From assembly GCA_015060225.1 (NCBI GenBank), contig SUYX01000013.1:1-53317 (forward strand): a DNA stretch of 53,317 nt. The letters are read 5' to 3'. A program made the translations under genes and the position numbers. Below are positions 43,842-52,304 of the stretch, one piece after another. The notes under the pieces are model-generated. The model was not told where the DNA came from. It did not search any database and worked only from the letters and a program-made list of their open reading frames with translations. The stretch is from Bacteroidales bacterium. GTDB lineage: Bacteria; Bacteroidota; Bacteroidia; Bacteroidales; UBA932. Every line of letters starts with the position of its first letter. Position 1 is the stretch's first letter.

Positions 43842-45014
43842 CTATTTCTTTATCTGTGCATTATAGATTGCATTGGTAAGTTCCTTAAGGAAACTCTTCC
43901 CTTTAACTGAAGTGTAACCGTTGGTCATGGCCACGATACCCCAACCGTCTGCCGGGCTCCAGATCATAATGCTGTTAAGGCCGTATGCACCACCTGTATG
44001 ACCTACAGGATAACTGCCGGGAGCATTGTATTTAGGGTCATCTATATAATCCACAAACTCCTTAAGACAAAGGCCGTACTGGTCTTCACCCTCGTTCTTT
44101 ATCATCCATACAGGAGTTTGCATTGCTTTTGCACTCTCCTGAGAAATTATGCGTACGCCGTTGTACTCTCCGTAGTTCATATGCATCATCATATAAACTG
44201 CCAAGTCGTGTGCAGAAATCTTCACGCCGCCTGTAGGAGAGAAGATAGGTGAAGAGTAACCGAATTTATAATCAGGCATTTCATCTGCCCTGCTTCTGTA
44301 TGCACCTTCAGATTTCACATACTCTCCGTTCTCACGTGAGTAGATCCATGCAAATTTGCTTGCGTCCAATGAATCTATATTGTGGCCGCCATACAGGCCG
44401 AGTTTCCAGATTACATTCTCCCTTACATAGTCATCGAACCTTACACCTGAAACTTTCTCAAGGATAGTTCCTGCAAGGTTAAGGCCCATATTTGAATAGC
44501 AGTAGCCCTCACCCGGTTTGTATTTGAAATAAGACTCCTCGCAGTCTCCATATACTGCAGGGTTAAGGTGGTCAAGGGTAAAGTAATCCTCCTTGTCCCT
44601 GATACTTGCAGTGTGTGAAAGGACCATTCTCAAAGTGATTGGAACATCAGGGTGATGAGGGTTCCTTATCCTGAATCCTATAAGGTCGCTAACATCATCA
44701 TCCAAAGAGATGATACCTTTGTCTACAAGTTGAAGAAGAGATGTTGCAGTAAATGATTTTGAGATTGAGGCAATCCTCATTACATCTGTATTGCCAAGAG
44801 GCTCTTTAGTCTCAAGGTTCTTGTAACCGAAAGACTCATTGTAAACTATTTTGCCGTCTTTTACAACCGCAGCAGAGATTCCAACATTCTGGAACTCTTC
44901 CATAACTTGTGAAATGGCTTGGTCTGTAAGCTGTTTGGCGTCAGGCGCAGATGTGCATGCACCAAAGAGCATCAATGAAGCGGCAATTGCCAGGAAAAAT
45001 TTGGATAAGCGCAT
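43842..45014 (-). CDS. Serine beta-lactamase-like hydrolase, lipoprotein (second copy)
   Basis: 390 residues. The lipoprotein signal MRLSKFFLAIAASLMLFGAC has Cys after FGA, nearly the same start as the first copy at 35265. SxxK is ASISKSF, YSN is in GYCYSNMGLN, and HTG is in PVGHTGGAYG. PF00144-type domain throughout. A periplasmic or outer-membrane-anchored peptidase/esterase is more likely than drug resistance. The two copies differ enough that they are old paralogs. It is a single-gene unit facing the divergent glycosyltransferase. Confidence 0.9.
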   Translation of the reverse strand: MRLSKFFLAIAASLMLFGACTSAPDAKQLTDQAISQVMEEFQNVGISAAVVKDGKIVYNESFGYKNLETKEPLGNTDVMRIASISKSFTATSLLQLVDKGIISLDDDVSDLIGFRIRNPHHPDVPITLRMVLSHTASIRDKEDYFTLDHLNPAVYGDCEESYFKYKPGEGYCYSNMGLNLAGTILEKVSGVRFDDYVRENVIWKLGLYGGHNIDSLDASKFAWIYSRENGEYVKSEGAYRSRADEMPDYKFGYSSPIFSPTGGVKISAHDLAVYMMMHMNYGEYNGVRIISQESAKAMQTPVWMIKNEGEDQYGLCLKEFVDYIDDPKYNAPGSYPVGHTGGAYGLNSIMIWSPADGWGIVAMTNGYTSVKGKSFLKELTNAIYNAQIKK

Positions 45015-45131
45015 AATTGAATGTTTTTAGGTTATATAAATCTGGTTTTCTACTTCAGTGTGTAATCGTACAAATTTAGGCATATTTTTACTAACTTTAC
45101 GAAAATATCGGAAATATAAAAGTTGTGGCAT

Positions 45132-46004
45132 ATGAGATTTCTTAAAAGTGTAGAAAGGGGGATTAGCAGGATAAAGCAGCATTTTATCCTAAAAAAGCTG
45201 GTGAAGGGGGTTGGTTTGTCTGAAGTGGTGGAAAAATACCGAAGCATTTCCAATAATTCCGGGACAATAGGGGGAGATTCAAATATATGGGTAATGTGGC
45301 TGCAGGGGGAGGAGAACATGCCTGAGCTGGTGAAAATATGCTATAACAGCATCAGGGCCCATGCAGGTTCGCACCCTGTGGTGCTTCTTGATGAGCGGAA
45401 CTGGAAGGATTATGTATCCCTCCCTTCCAACATCATAGATAAAATTGAAAAGGGGATAATTGACCGTACCCACACTTCAGATATTATAAGGTCATACCTC
45501 CTCAAGGAATATGGCGGTATATGGGTTGATGCTACAATCCTCATGAACGGCAGATGCTTTGCGGAATTCTGCAGGGAGGAGCTGAGGTTCTGGAGCTGCA
45601 GGGGTAAAACGGAAAGGAACAATGTTTCCAGGGGATACTGGACAAGCTATTTCCAGGCAGCAGGGAAAGGATGCATTGTACAATCATTCATATACGATGC
45701 CCATATACATTATTGGAGCAGGACGGATACTCTGGCAGCATATCTGCTGCTGGATTATATCTTTTGGATAGGGTTCAGCTCCCTGCCTCAGTTCAGGGAA
45801 GTTGTAATGGAGGTGCCGGTATCGTTGCAGGGTGAGCTGATGAAGAAAATCAACACCCTTTATACCGAAAGCGGGTTCAAGAAGATTTGTGGTGAAGGTG
45901 TAAACTTCAGCAAACTTTCATATAAGCGTCCGGTAACCTTGACTACCGCTGAAGGCGGGCGCACAATGTATGCATTCATTAAAGAGAAGTATCTCAACAA
46001 ATAG
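45132..46004 (+). CDS. Capsular polysaccharide synthesis-type glycosyltransferase
   Basis: About 290 residues from ATG 45132 (MRFLKSVERG); ATG 45123 is an alternative. NIWVMWLQGEENMPELVKIC, YNSIRAHAGSHPVVLLDE and the DxD-containing SDIIRSYLLKEYGGIWVDAT are typical of the Caps_synth/GT32-like family (here YGGIWVDAT carries the metal-binding Asp). It should transfer a sugar from a nucleotide donor to a surface glycan. It stands alone, not in a capsule cluster, and is followed 11 bases later by the dipeptidase gene. Confidence 0.85.
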   Translation: MRFLKSVERGISRIKQHFILKKLVKGVGLSEVVEKYRSISNNSGTIGGDSNIWVMWLQGEENMPELVKICYNSIRAHAGSHPVVLLDERNWKDYVSLPSNIIDKIEKGIIDRTHTSDIIRSYLLKEYGGIWVDATILMNGRCFAEFCREELRFWSCRGKTERNNVSRGYWTSYFQAAGKGCIVQSFIYDAHIHYWSRTDTLAAYLLLDYIFWIGFSSLPQFREVVMEVPVSLQGELMKKINTLYTESGFKKICGEGVNFSKLSYKRPVTLTTAEGGRTMYAFIKEKYLNK

Positions 46005-46015
46005 ATAATAACAAT

Positions 46016-47647
46016 ATGAAAAGGGTGTTTTTTTTAATATTGCTGGTGTTTTTTGCAGTTGATTCATTCTCATGCACAAACCTCCTTGTTTCCAAAGGGG
46101 CAAGCAAGGATGGTTCCGTTATGGTAAGTTATGCGGCCGATTCCCATACAAGGTACGGTACACTGGTGTATATGCCGCGAGGCAGACATAGGGACGGGGA
46201 GATGATTGAGATTAGGGAGTGGGGAAAGGAACGTTTCCTTGGAGCCATTCCGCAAGTGCCATATACATTCAATGTTATAGGAAACATGAATGAGTATCAG
46301 GTGCTGATTGGTGAATCCACATGGGGAGGGCGTCCTGAGTTCATGGATACCACTGCCATACTTGATTACGGTTCACTTATATATATCACTCTCCAGCGCG
46401 CAAAAACAGCACGTGAAGCAATAGAGATCTTCACTTCGTTGGCAGACGAATACGGATATGCCTCGTCGGGAGAATCAATCTCGTTTGCAGACAAGAACGA
46501 AGTGTGGTTCATGGATATAATTGCCCGCAAACCAAAATATGAGAATGGGGTTAATGTCAACAAAGGTGCAGTATGGGTTGCTGTCCGTATTCCCGACGGG
46601 TACATCTCAGCACATGCCAATTGTGCCCGTATAACCACCTTCCCAAAGGATGATCCGGAGAACTGTCTCTACTCGCCGGATGTAGTGCAGCATGCCCGTG
46701 ATTGTGGTTTGTACGAGGGGGACGGAAGTGATTTCAGTTTTGCTGATACCTTCTGTCCGTTGGATTTCTCGGCAATGAGAGCCTGCGAAGCCCGCGTATG
46801 GAGTTTCTTCCGCAAACACGGGGCGGAAGATATGGACAAATACATTGATTTTGCCCGCGGAGACAACCCTGCCAACAGGATGCCTCTGTATGTAAAGGCA
46901 AAGGAGAAACTCTCGGTGAAGGATGTTGCAGACATGATGCGTGACCATTATGAGGGGACTGAGTTTGACATGACTGTAGGAATTGCAGCCGGAGGGAATG
47001 AGCTCCCTTACCGCTGGAGACCTTCATCATACGAGATAGACGGCAAGAAGGGGTACAACGAGAGGGCTATTGCCACCCAGCAGACCGGTTTCTGGTTTGT
47101 GGGGCAATGCCGCGGCTGGCTTCCCGATGAAATTGGAGGACTCTTCTGGTTTGCAGTGGATGATGCCGGCACTGCTCCTCTTTCACCTTTCTATGCCTGC
47201 TCAGATGCGATATCTGAGCACTATGCCCTTGGGAACGGAAGCATGTTGGAATACTCGCCTACATCCATGTTCTGGCTCCAGAACAGGATTGCCCAGTTTG
47301 CGTATCTCCGTTACAACCATATAGGCAAGGAGGTACGGGAGAATGTTGATGCTCATGAGATTGCTATGATTGATGCTATTGCTGTGGCAGATGCCAAGGC
47401 ATATGAACTCAACCATTCTGAAGACAGAAGGGCATATCTTACAGATTTTTCAGTATCCCAAGCCAATGCCCTGTTCAAGAAATGGAAAGCTCTGGATGAG
47501 TATCTCCTTGTAAAATTCATAGATGGCAATACCAAACGCCAGAACCCGGACGGTTCTTTCAAGAATAACGGCCATTCTGACCGGATTCCACCGCAACCGA
47601 TGTTCCCAGGATATTCCGATACCTACAAAAGGGCGGTTGCAAAATAG
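46016..47647 (+). CDS. C69 family dipeptidase, secreted
   Basis: 543 residues. A signal peptide (FFLILLVFFAVDSFS) ends directly before CTNLLVSKGASKDGS, so cleavage exposes the N-terminal nucleophile Cys of this Ntn-hydrolase family. YAADSHTRYGTLVYMP, NVIGNMNEYQVLIGESTWGG and WFMDIIARKP are family features. It cleaves dipeptides in the periplasm or outside, fitting a peptide-using organism. Together with the M24 peptidase upstream in the window it points to peptide nutrition. It may be co-transcribed with the glycosyltransferase gene. Confidence 0.92.
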   Translation: MKRVFFLILLVFFAVDSFSCTNLLVSKGASKDGSVMVSYAADSHTRYGTLVYMPRGRHRDGEMIEIREWGKERFLGAIPQVPYTFNVIGNMNEYQVLIGESTWGGRPEFMDTTAILDYGSLIYITLQRAKTAREAIEIFTSLADEYGYASSGESISFADKNEVWFMDIIARKPKYENGVNVNKGAVWVAVRIPDGYISAHANCARITTFPKDDPENCLYSPDVVQHARDCGLYEGDGSDFSFADTFCPLDFSAMRACEARVWSFFRKHGAEDMDKYIDFARGDNPANRMPLYVKAKEKLSVKDVADMMRDHYEGTEFDMTVGIAAGGNELPYRWRPSSYEIDGKKGYNERAIATQQTGFWFVGQCRGWLPDEIGGLFWFAVDDAGTAPLSPFYACSDAISEHYALGNGSMLEYSPTSMFWLQNRIAQFAYLRYNHIGKEVRENVDAHEIAMIDAIAVADAKAYELNHSEDRRAYLTDFSVSQANALFKKWKALDEYLLVKFIDGNTKRQNPDGSFKNNGHSDRIPPQPMFPGYSDTYKRAVAK

Positions 47648-47650
47648 TGT

Positions 47651-47680
47651 AATCCCTGCCAGAATACTCCGGCAGGGATT
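47651..47680. terminator. Hairpin after the C69 dipeptidase gene
   Basis: AATCCCTGCC (47651-47660) pairs perfectly with GGCAGGGATT (47671-47680). Only a short T-poor tail follows, so termination is likely but less certain. Confidence 0.65.
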
Positions 47681-47718
47681 GCTCATTCATAAAGTGGCTT
47701 TATAGTCACCCCCGTTGT

Positions 47719-48420
47719 TTATTGATGTACTTCTGTCAGAACTTCAGAAGTGATGAGTTTCAAATCAGTGTCATAGGTGTCATGCCTTACCATACCTATA
47801 CCCTTGGCGTACCAGGTATCAGCTACGGTATGGCGGTTACGTCCCATCCCTTTTTCCACCTTCCGTTCCCGGATTACCAAGCAGCTGAATTTTCCTGCAG
47901 GAGTAGAAATGGTCTCCGTTCTGAGCACTTTCCTTTCAGTTACGGTAATCCTCATTGTGAGCCCGAGAGCCTTAACGGATGCATAAATATCGGGAAGAAT
48001 ATCTCCTGGAGCCAAATCCGAAGGGAGGGAAGATTCTCCTCCCGACGATGTGATTGTAACACCTGAAGGGAGTATTGTCCTGAAGATGGCTACCACAGAT
48101 TCTGCGACATTCAGGGTAACTTTACCTTGAGTTATACTTGCAGAAAGCTTGGCCGGCTCATCTCCGTAATACGGTTTGCGTTTATGGTTGAGGATATGGG
48201 AGGTATAATCAATGCAAGTGGTATCTGCATTTTTTGAAGTGCTTCCAATCTTCATGGTGTGGAACCATTTCACATCCCCCTCTGCCGTGGTCCTTATATA
48301 CTCCAGTATTGTGCCGGGTACATTACAGAAATAGGGGGCGCCGCTCCGGTCCTGTCCCATGAGGCCACAAACGGGCATTGTAAATATTGTCAGCAACAAT
48401 AGAAACCTTTTCATGTTCAT
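47719..48420 (-). CDS. Exported TapB/DUF3108-like protein
   Basis: 233 residues. The signal peptide (FLLLLTIFTMPVCGLMGQ) precedes a beta-rich body with FCNVPGTILEYIRTTAEGDV, PAGKFSCLVIRERK and VADTWYAKGIGMVRHDTYD. The last motif (W(Y/F)..G.G.V) is typical of TapB/DUF3108-like proteins, whose function is poorly known. It follows the MATE gene by 23 bases on the same strand and may share its transcript. Confidence 0.7.
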   Translation of the reverse strand: MNMKRFLLLLTIFTMPVCGLMGQDRSGAPYFCNVPGTILEYIRTTAEGDVKWFHTMKIGSTSKNADTTCIDYTSHILNHKRKPYYGDEPAKLSASITQGKVTLNVAESVVAIFRTILPSGVTITSSGGESSLPSDLAPGDILPDIYASVKALGLTMRITVTERKVLRTETISTPAGKFSCLVIRERKVEKGMGRNRHTVADTWYAKGIGMVRHDTYDTDLKLITSEVLTEVHQ

Positions 48421-48443
48421 TTAACAGATTTTAGCAAATATAC

Positions 48444-49778
48444 TCAGATACTCTTCTTGTCCCACCTGGCAAACTTCATATAAAGGCAGCATAAAATGCC
48501 AAGAAGTGCACCATAGAGGATTTCTGCTGTCCAGACCAGTTCCACCCTTGTTGTAAGGTGTGTCATTGCCACAATGAAAAGGATATATACCACCAGGACT
48601 GCTGTCTCCAGATACAGGGCAGCAGAAGTATTTCCGGTACCGGAAACCGCCTCAAAATAAGCATTGCCTATCCCCTGGAAAATTGTTCCGCTGCATATGA
48701 CCAGTATGGAAGGGACAACAAGGCGGGCAAAATCAATGTCACTGGTGTAGATACCAGCAATCTGCATAGGGAAAACTGCAACAATTATCAGAATGGGGAT
48801 TGTACACAACATGCAATTCTTCAGCACCTTGTTTATTGTCGGGAAGACCTGCTCCCTTTTCCCCTCCCCTATGATTCTGCTCACCAGGGTATTTGTGGTA
48901 GTTGAAAATGCAAAGCAAGGGGTTATGAGAATCATATAGATGCTCCTTGTTATGGAGGAAATTCCGGTAGCGGTTTCCCCCATCTTCTCTATAAGTACAA
49001 AAAAGATGAACCATACACTGAACGAAAAAAGTTTCTGCACCATTGTAGGGGTGGATATTTTCAGGATCCTTCCCATAAGTTCCAACTCCGGTTTATGGGG
49101 CACGAACATACCGTACTCCTTCTTTCCCAATGTAATATAAGTATATACCGTAAAGAATACAAAAGCAGAGATCTCTGCACACAACGATGCCAGTGCCGCT
49201 CCGCCAATACCCATTTGCGGGAAGCCCAAGTTGCCGAATATAAGGCAATAATCGAGCACTATGTTCACAACAGCCATTATTACAGTGGAATAAGTAATCA
49301 CCTTGGTATTTGATATCCCCACATACAGGGCCCTGTTCAGGAAGTTGAAACACACAAAGGCAATTCCCCACTGGCGGTATTTAATATACTCGAGGGATGC
49401 TTCATATATGTTCTGCGAATCTATAAGCTGGAACAGAAGTTGATCCGAAAAGAAATACAATATTGAAAACAGCACCAGGCCCAATAACAGGACAAACAGT
49501 GAACCATGCTGGAATATCACCCCTATCCTCCCATAATTCCTCTCCCCGAAACGGCGCGCCACAATAATCTGGATTCCTATTGCAAAACCAGCCGCCACCG
49601 TAGTGAAAACAAAATAAAAAAGTCCGGCAAGCATGGATGCCCCCAAAGCAACCACCCCAAGATGCCCCAGGAATGCGGTATCTGTAAAGTTGATGATGGT
49701 CTGGGCCATATTCCCCAACATAATGGGGAGTGCTATGCTCCATATTTCCCTGTTGGTTATTTGTGCTTTCACTTTCAC
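48444..49778 (-). CDS. MATE family efflux transporter
   Basis: 444 residues with about twelve membrane helices. REIWSIALPIMLGNMAQTII starts helix 1, and QTIINFTDTAFLGHLGVVAL is the MATE family signature. FGIQIIVARRFGER-type GIQIIVARRFGE and GISNTKVITYSTV are family-typical loops. It exports cationic drugs or metabolites against Na+ or H+. The start codon is GTG at 49778 (reads VKVKAQITNREIW); no better ATG is near. Confidence 0.93.
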   Translation of the reverse strand: MKVKAQITNREIWSIALPIMLGNMAQTIINFTDTAFLGHLGVVALGASMLAGLFYFVFTTVAAGFAIGIQIIVARRFGERNYGRIGVIFQHGSLFVLLLGLVLFSILYFFSDQLLFQLIDSQNIYEASLEYIKYRQWGIAFVCFNFLNRALYVGISNTKVITYSTVIMAVVNIVLDYCLIFGNLGFPQMGIGGAALASLCAEISAFVFFTVYTYITLGKKEYGMFVPHKPELELMGRILKISTPTMVQKLFSFSVWFIFFVLIEKMGETATGISSITRSIYMILITPCFAFSTTTNTLVSRIIGEGKREQVFPTINKVLKNCMLCTIPILIIVAVFPMQIAGIYTSDIDFARLVVPSILVICSGTIFQGIGNAYFEAVSGTGNTSAALYLETAVLVVYILFIVAMTHLTTRVELVWTAEILYGALLGILCCLYMKFARWDKKSI

Positions 49779-49983
49779 CTGAAACCAATGTTTTACAAAT
49801 TTCAGCGCAATTTACCACATTTTTCCCGACAAAACCACTACTGATATTTATATCGGGAAGATTGATTCATGAAGGTGGGGCTTGTGGGGCCAAGTCGGGT
49901 TAGGGTTTGTGGGGCCAGATACGTTCCCCAGCTTGTGAAAGCATGAAGCAATTGATCCGGTGGAGCGGACCCAGCATTCTGAT

Positions 49984-50105
49984 GTCCACAACAACTCCAC
50001 GCAGAGGGCACAGGTGAGGGTACACTGTGGACAATCCCACACGACTTGGCTGATTGTCCACACTCATCCCTTCCCAATAGCATTTCCAATGAGGTGTTGG
50101 TGGAC
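49984..50105. repeat. Two GTCCAC...GTGGAC modules in a 560-base gene-poor spacer
   Basis: The first module runs from GTCCAC (49984-49989) to GTGGAC (50027-50032), the second from GTCCAC (50056-50061) to GTGGAC (50100-50105), each about 50 bases. The first contains CTCCACGCAGAGGG, almost the head of the 52-base repeat at 37686. The second is followed by AATGAATTGCAAAAAC, a word that recurs after a GTGGAC at 51985. The flanks 49845-49983 hold GTGGGGCC direct repeats and no gene. Confidence 0.7.
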
Positions 50106-50145
50106 AATGAATTGCAAAAACCTCTGAACAGTATCCGTTCCACGG

Positions 50146-50264
50146 TGCCGGTCATACAGTATGATGCAGGACCTGCAGCCATGTTGTCTGGGTGAAGGGT
50201 TCTACCTGTACCGCCACCTGAAGCAACTGAGAAATATTTCTTGCCCATCTCCATGCACTCTTTT
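50146..50264 (-). pseudogene. 119-base partial copy of the GGGtGRT gene
   Basis: Matches 52460-52578 with three mismatches in 119 bases. It encodes the same CMEMGKKYFSVASGGGTGRT segment through ASYCMTGT, then leaves frame context into unrelated repeat DNA. No start signal, so it cannot make a useful protein; the frame running to 49838 is accidental. Confidence 0.9.
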
Positions 50265-50337
50265 AGGCCAATTTTGGGACCATCTCAAAAAAGTGACGGC
50301 ATATAAGGCGCAAAAGTGGGAATTATAGCACAATGAA

Positions 50338-50519
50338 CTAATCCAAAAGACTCTCCACTTCTTCTTTTAACCTAGGAAAATGATTGATGACCATACTCCA
50401 AAGGATATCGGGAGAAAGGCTGTCATAACCATGAATGATATAATTCCTTGCATCTACTATTCTTCTGGAATTTGTAATGGCATAATATCATGCAACGATT
50501 TCTTTACCACATCATCCAT
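50338..50519 (-). pseudogene. HEPN (DUF86/HepT-like) toxin remnant
   Basis: The C-terminal part of a HEPN protein is visible: AITNSRRIVDARNYIIHGYD (the RNx4H catalytic motif region), then SLSPDILWSMVINHFPRLKE and a stop at 50338. The frame beginning MDDVVKKSLHDIM at 50519, overlapping the nucleotidyltransferase stop, runs out after 20 codons and a one-base shift is needed to reach the HEPN frame. The N-terminal two helices are missing altogether. The toxin should be non-functional. Confidence 0.7.
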
Positions 50520-50811
50520 AAATAAGCATTTTAGAAGAATCAATACTCTTTCTCAGATACGGATTCTTGATAGCCTGCTCCTCAAGCAAATCTATCTCCC
50601 TTCCTAAAACCTCCTGCAAGGAATCTTTCAGATTGTAATAATTGTCAAAATAATCTGTGATATCCTCTTTATTGAAATCAACAACCAGATCTATGTCACT
50701 CTCCTTATTGAATCTCTCAGTAAGGATTGAGCCAAACACAAATAGTTTATTCACTTTGTACATCTGGCACAAAGCAATAATCGTCTGCATATTTCTCTCA
50801 ATCAATTTCAT
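50512..50811 (-). CDS. MNT-type nucleotidyltransferase (antitoxin of MNT/HEPN pair)
   Basis: 99 residues from ATG 50811 (MKLIERNMQTIIALCQMY); the frame further upstream is hydrophobic noise. KLFVFGSILTERFNKESDID carries the GSxx...DxD catalytic motif of minimal nucleotidyltransferases, then LVVDFNKEDIT and LGREIDLLEE (third Asp). In MNT/HEPN modules this protein AMPylates and silences the HEPN ribonuclease encoded next to it. Here the partner is decayed, so this antitoxin is an orphan. Confidence 0.85.
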   Translation of the reverse strand: MKLIERNMQTIIALCQMYKVNKLFVFGSILTERFNKESDIDLVVDFNKEDITDYFDNYYNLKDSLQEVLGREIDLLEEQAIKNPYLRKSIDSSKMLIYG

Positions 50812-50937
50812 AAAATAGGATTTCCACAAATATAACAATTTTTCTTTTAAAGGGTTAATACCCTCTAAAAAAAGCCATAATAGCCCGGAAATGAGGCATA
50901 AAAAACAGTAATCATATGGTAAGACTATCTCCTGCAC

Positions 50938-51071
50938 TTCACCGTGGGCAGCGAGCGCCTCTACAATACCCTACAGGGAATAGTAGCGCCCACGGCAGAA
51001 CAAATTTGTTGCACCGTGGGCACTATGTCCTTCTACAAGCATCTGCACGCATGGATACTGTCCACGGTGAA
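50938..51071. repeat. Inverted-repeat block between MNT and CatA-like genes
   Basis: TTCACCGTGG (50938-50947) has its complement CCACGGTGAA at 51062-51071. Inside, CCGTGGGC (50942-50949) pairs with GCCCACGG (50988-50995), and CACCGTGG recurs at 51012-51019. CCCTACAGGG near 50969 and GTGAATTGCAGGAAC after GTCCACG are shared with the block at 51868-52016. No gene seen. Confidence 0.7.
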
Positions 51072-51118
51072 TTGCAGGAACTCTCTGTCGGGAGCAGAAG
51101 TGAGCAGAGCGAGGTGTG

Positions 51119-51742
51119 TCAACAGCCCAATTTGCTTATCTCCCTCTGCAGAAGTTCCAGGAACATGGCGCCGTGGCCGCCGTCCATCTGGGAGTGATGG
51201 AACTGGAAAGAGATTGGGAGGGTGGTCCTGAACCAACCCTTGCGGTATTTGCCCCACATTACCATTGGATTGTTGAACATGTCTGTGTACTGGTTTACAA
51301 TACAGTCCAGCTCTGTCTGAACCATTGCAGAGGTTCCAACAATCATATAATCCTCAAGAAAAGTGCTTTTGCACTCTGCTGCCGCCTGCGCTGTAAGGGT
51401 ATGGTATACCTCAACAAACTCCTTCAGATTACCGGTAAAGGGGATGTCGCATGAATTGATTCCTCCCTTGCAGTTGTTAACAATCACATTGATTGCAATG
51501 CTGTCATACCTGTACAACTTACCTTTGTCGGGAAGAAGATAGAACTCCTCCACTTGGGTTGCTGCCTTTCCAATGCACCAGCAAAGGAGGGCATTGAATT
51601 TCACTCCCAGCTTTTTACTTGCTTTCAGCAGGCGGCTCACATCAAAGGTTTTTGTAAGGGTAACCATTGGCATAGGGGATGTCATCCACATCTGGAATGC
51701 CTCTGCCCTGGTGGTATCTTGCGGGTTTACTTCTGTTTTCAT
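51119..51742 (-). CDS. CatA-like (chloramphenicol acetyltransferase family) acyltransferase
   Basis: 207 residues, close to the usual 210-220. MVTLTKTFDVSRLLKASKKL, LCWCIGKAATQVEEF and the catalytic segment FQFHHSQMDGGHGAMF (HHxxxDG) place it in the CAT family. The family acetylates chloramphenicol, but chromosomal members in Bacteroidota often have unknown natural acceptors; resistance cannot be inferred. It is flanked on both sides by repeat-rich spacers. Confidence 0.82.
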   Translation of the reverse strand: MKTEVNPQDTTRAEAFQMWMTSPMPMVTLTKTFDVSRLLKASKKLGVKFNALLCWCIGKAATQVEEFYLLPDKGKLYRYDSIAINVIVNNCKGGINSCDIPFTGNLKEFVEVYHTLTAQAAAECKSTFLEDYMIVGTSAMVQTELDCIVNQYTDMFNNPMVMWGKYRKGWFRTTLPISFQFHHSQMDGGHGAMFLELLQREISKLGC

Positions 51743-52226
51743 ACGGCAAAATTAATAAAAAGGCGACTTTTTAAACAAGGTAATATTTTACACCTGGGTG
51801 GTTATGCACCATAATACCCACATGTACATTTATAAATAACAGTTCCCAAAAGTTCCTGCATTTCATCGTCCACGCCAACATGCCCTACAGGGCTCTGGGG
51901 CGGTGGTCACCGTGGACAATTCAACATGGCCGGGCGGTTTGTCCTCACTCACCCCTTTCAGAAGGCCTTCCCGGAGGGGATGGCGTGGACAACGAATTGC
52001 AAGAACGTGCACGAATTGCCAGGCCTGCCCTCACATCCCAAAGGCCTCCCCCTCCCGACAAGACAATGGCACACCCAATCCTCTCCAAACACACCTCCAG
52101 GACACATTCCCTGCTCCACTCCCAAAGAAATGTTACGGATGGCACACAAAACCGCCTTTGGTGGGCCTGCAGGGCAACTCTGGTGTGCCATCGTCTTGGA
52201 AAGGGAGGGGAAAAGTGAGAAGGCAC
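51743..52226. repeat. Repeat-bearing spacer without genes
   Basis: A module runs from GTCCAC (51868-51873) to GTGGAC (51912-51917) and contains CCCTACAGGG at 51883-51892. GTGGAC at 51985-51990 is followed by AACGAATTGCAAGAAC, matching the word after 50100. The GC-rich remainder holds several overlapping frames on both strands that show no family features. A T-rich stretch before 51868 may hold the CatA-like gene's promoter but no clear box was found. Confidence 0.6.
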
Positions 52227-52254
52227 AAAAAAAGGTGGCCTCAAGACCACCTTC
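52227..52254 (-). terminator. Terminator of the GGGtGRT gene
   Basis: On the minus strand AAGGTGG (52253-52247) pairs with CCACCTT (52238-52232) over an 8-base loop and runs into a T-tract (complement of 52227-52233). Confidence 0.85.
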
Positions 52255-52304
52255 ATTATCTTTTTCCCGACAAATCACCGGGAAGAAAATTCCTTTGACA
52301 GAAC

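Noticed and set aside
49838-50254. 138-residue frame opening with GGGtGRT sequence
   Set aside because: Only the first part is homologous; the rest is repeat DNA read in a chance open frame.
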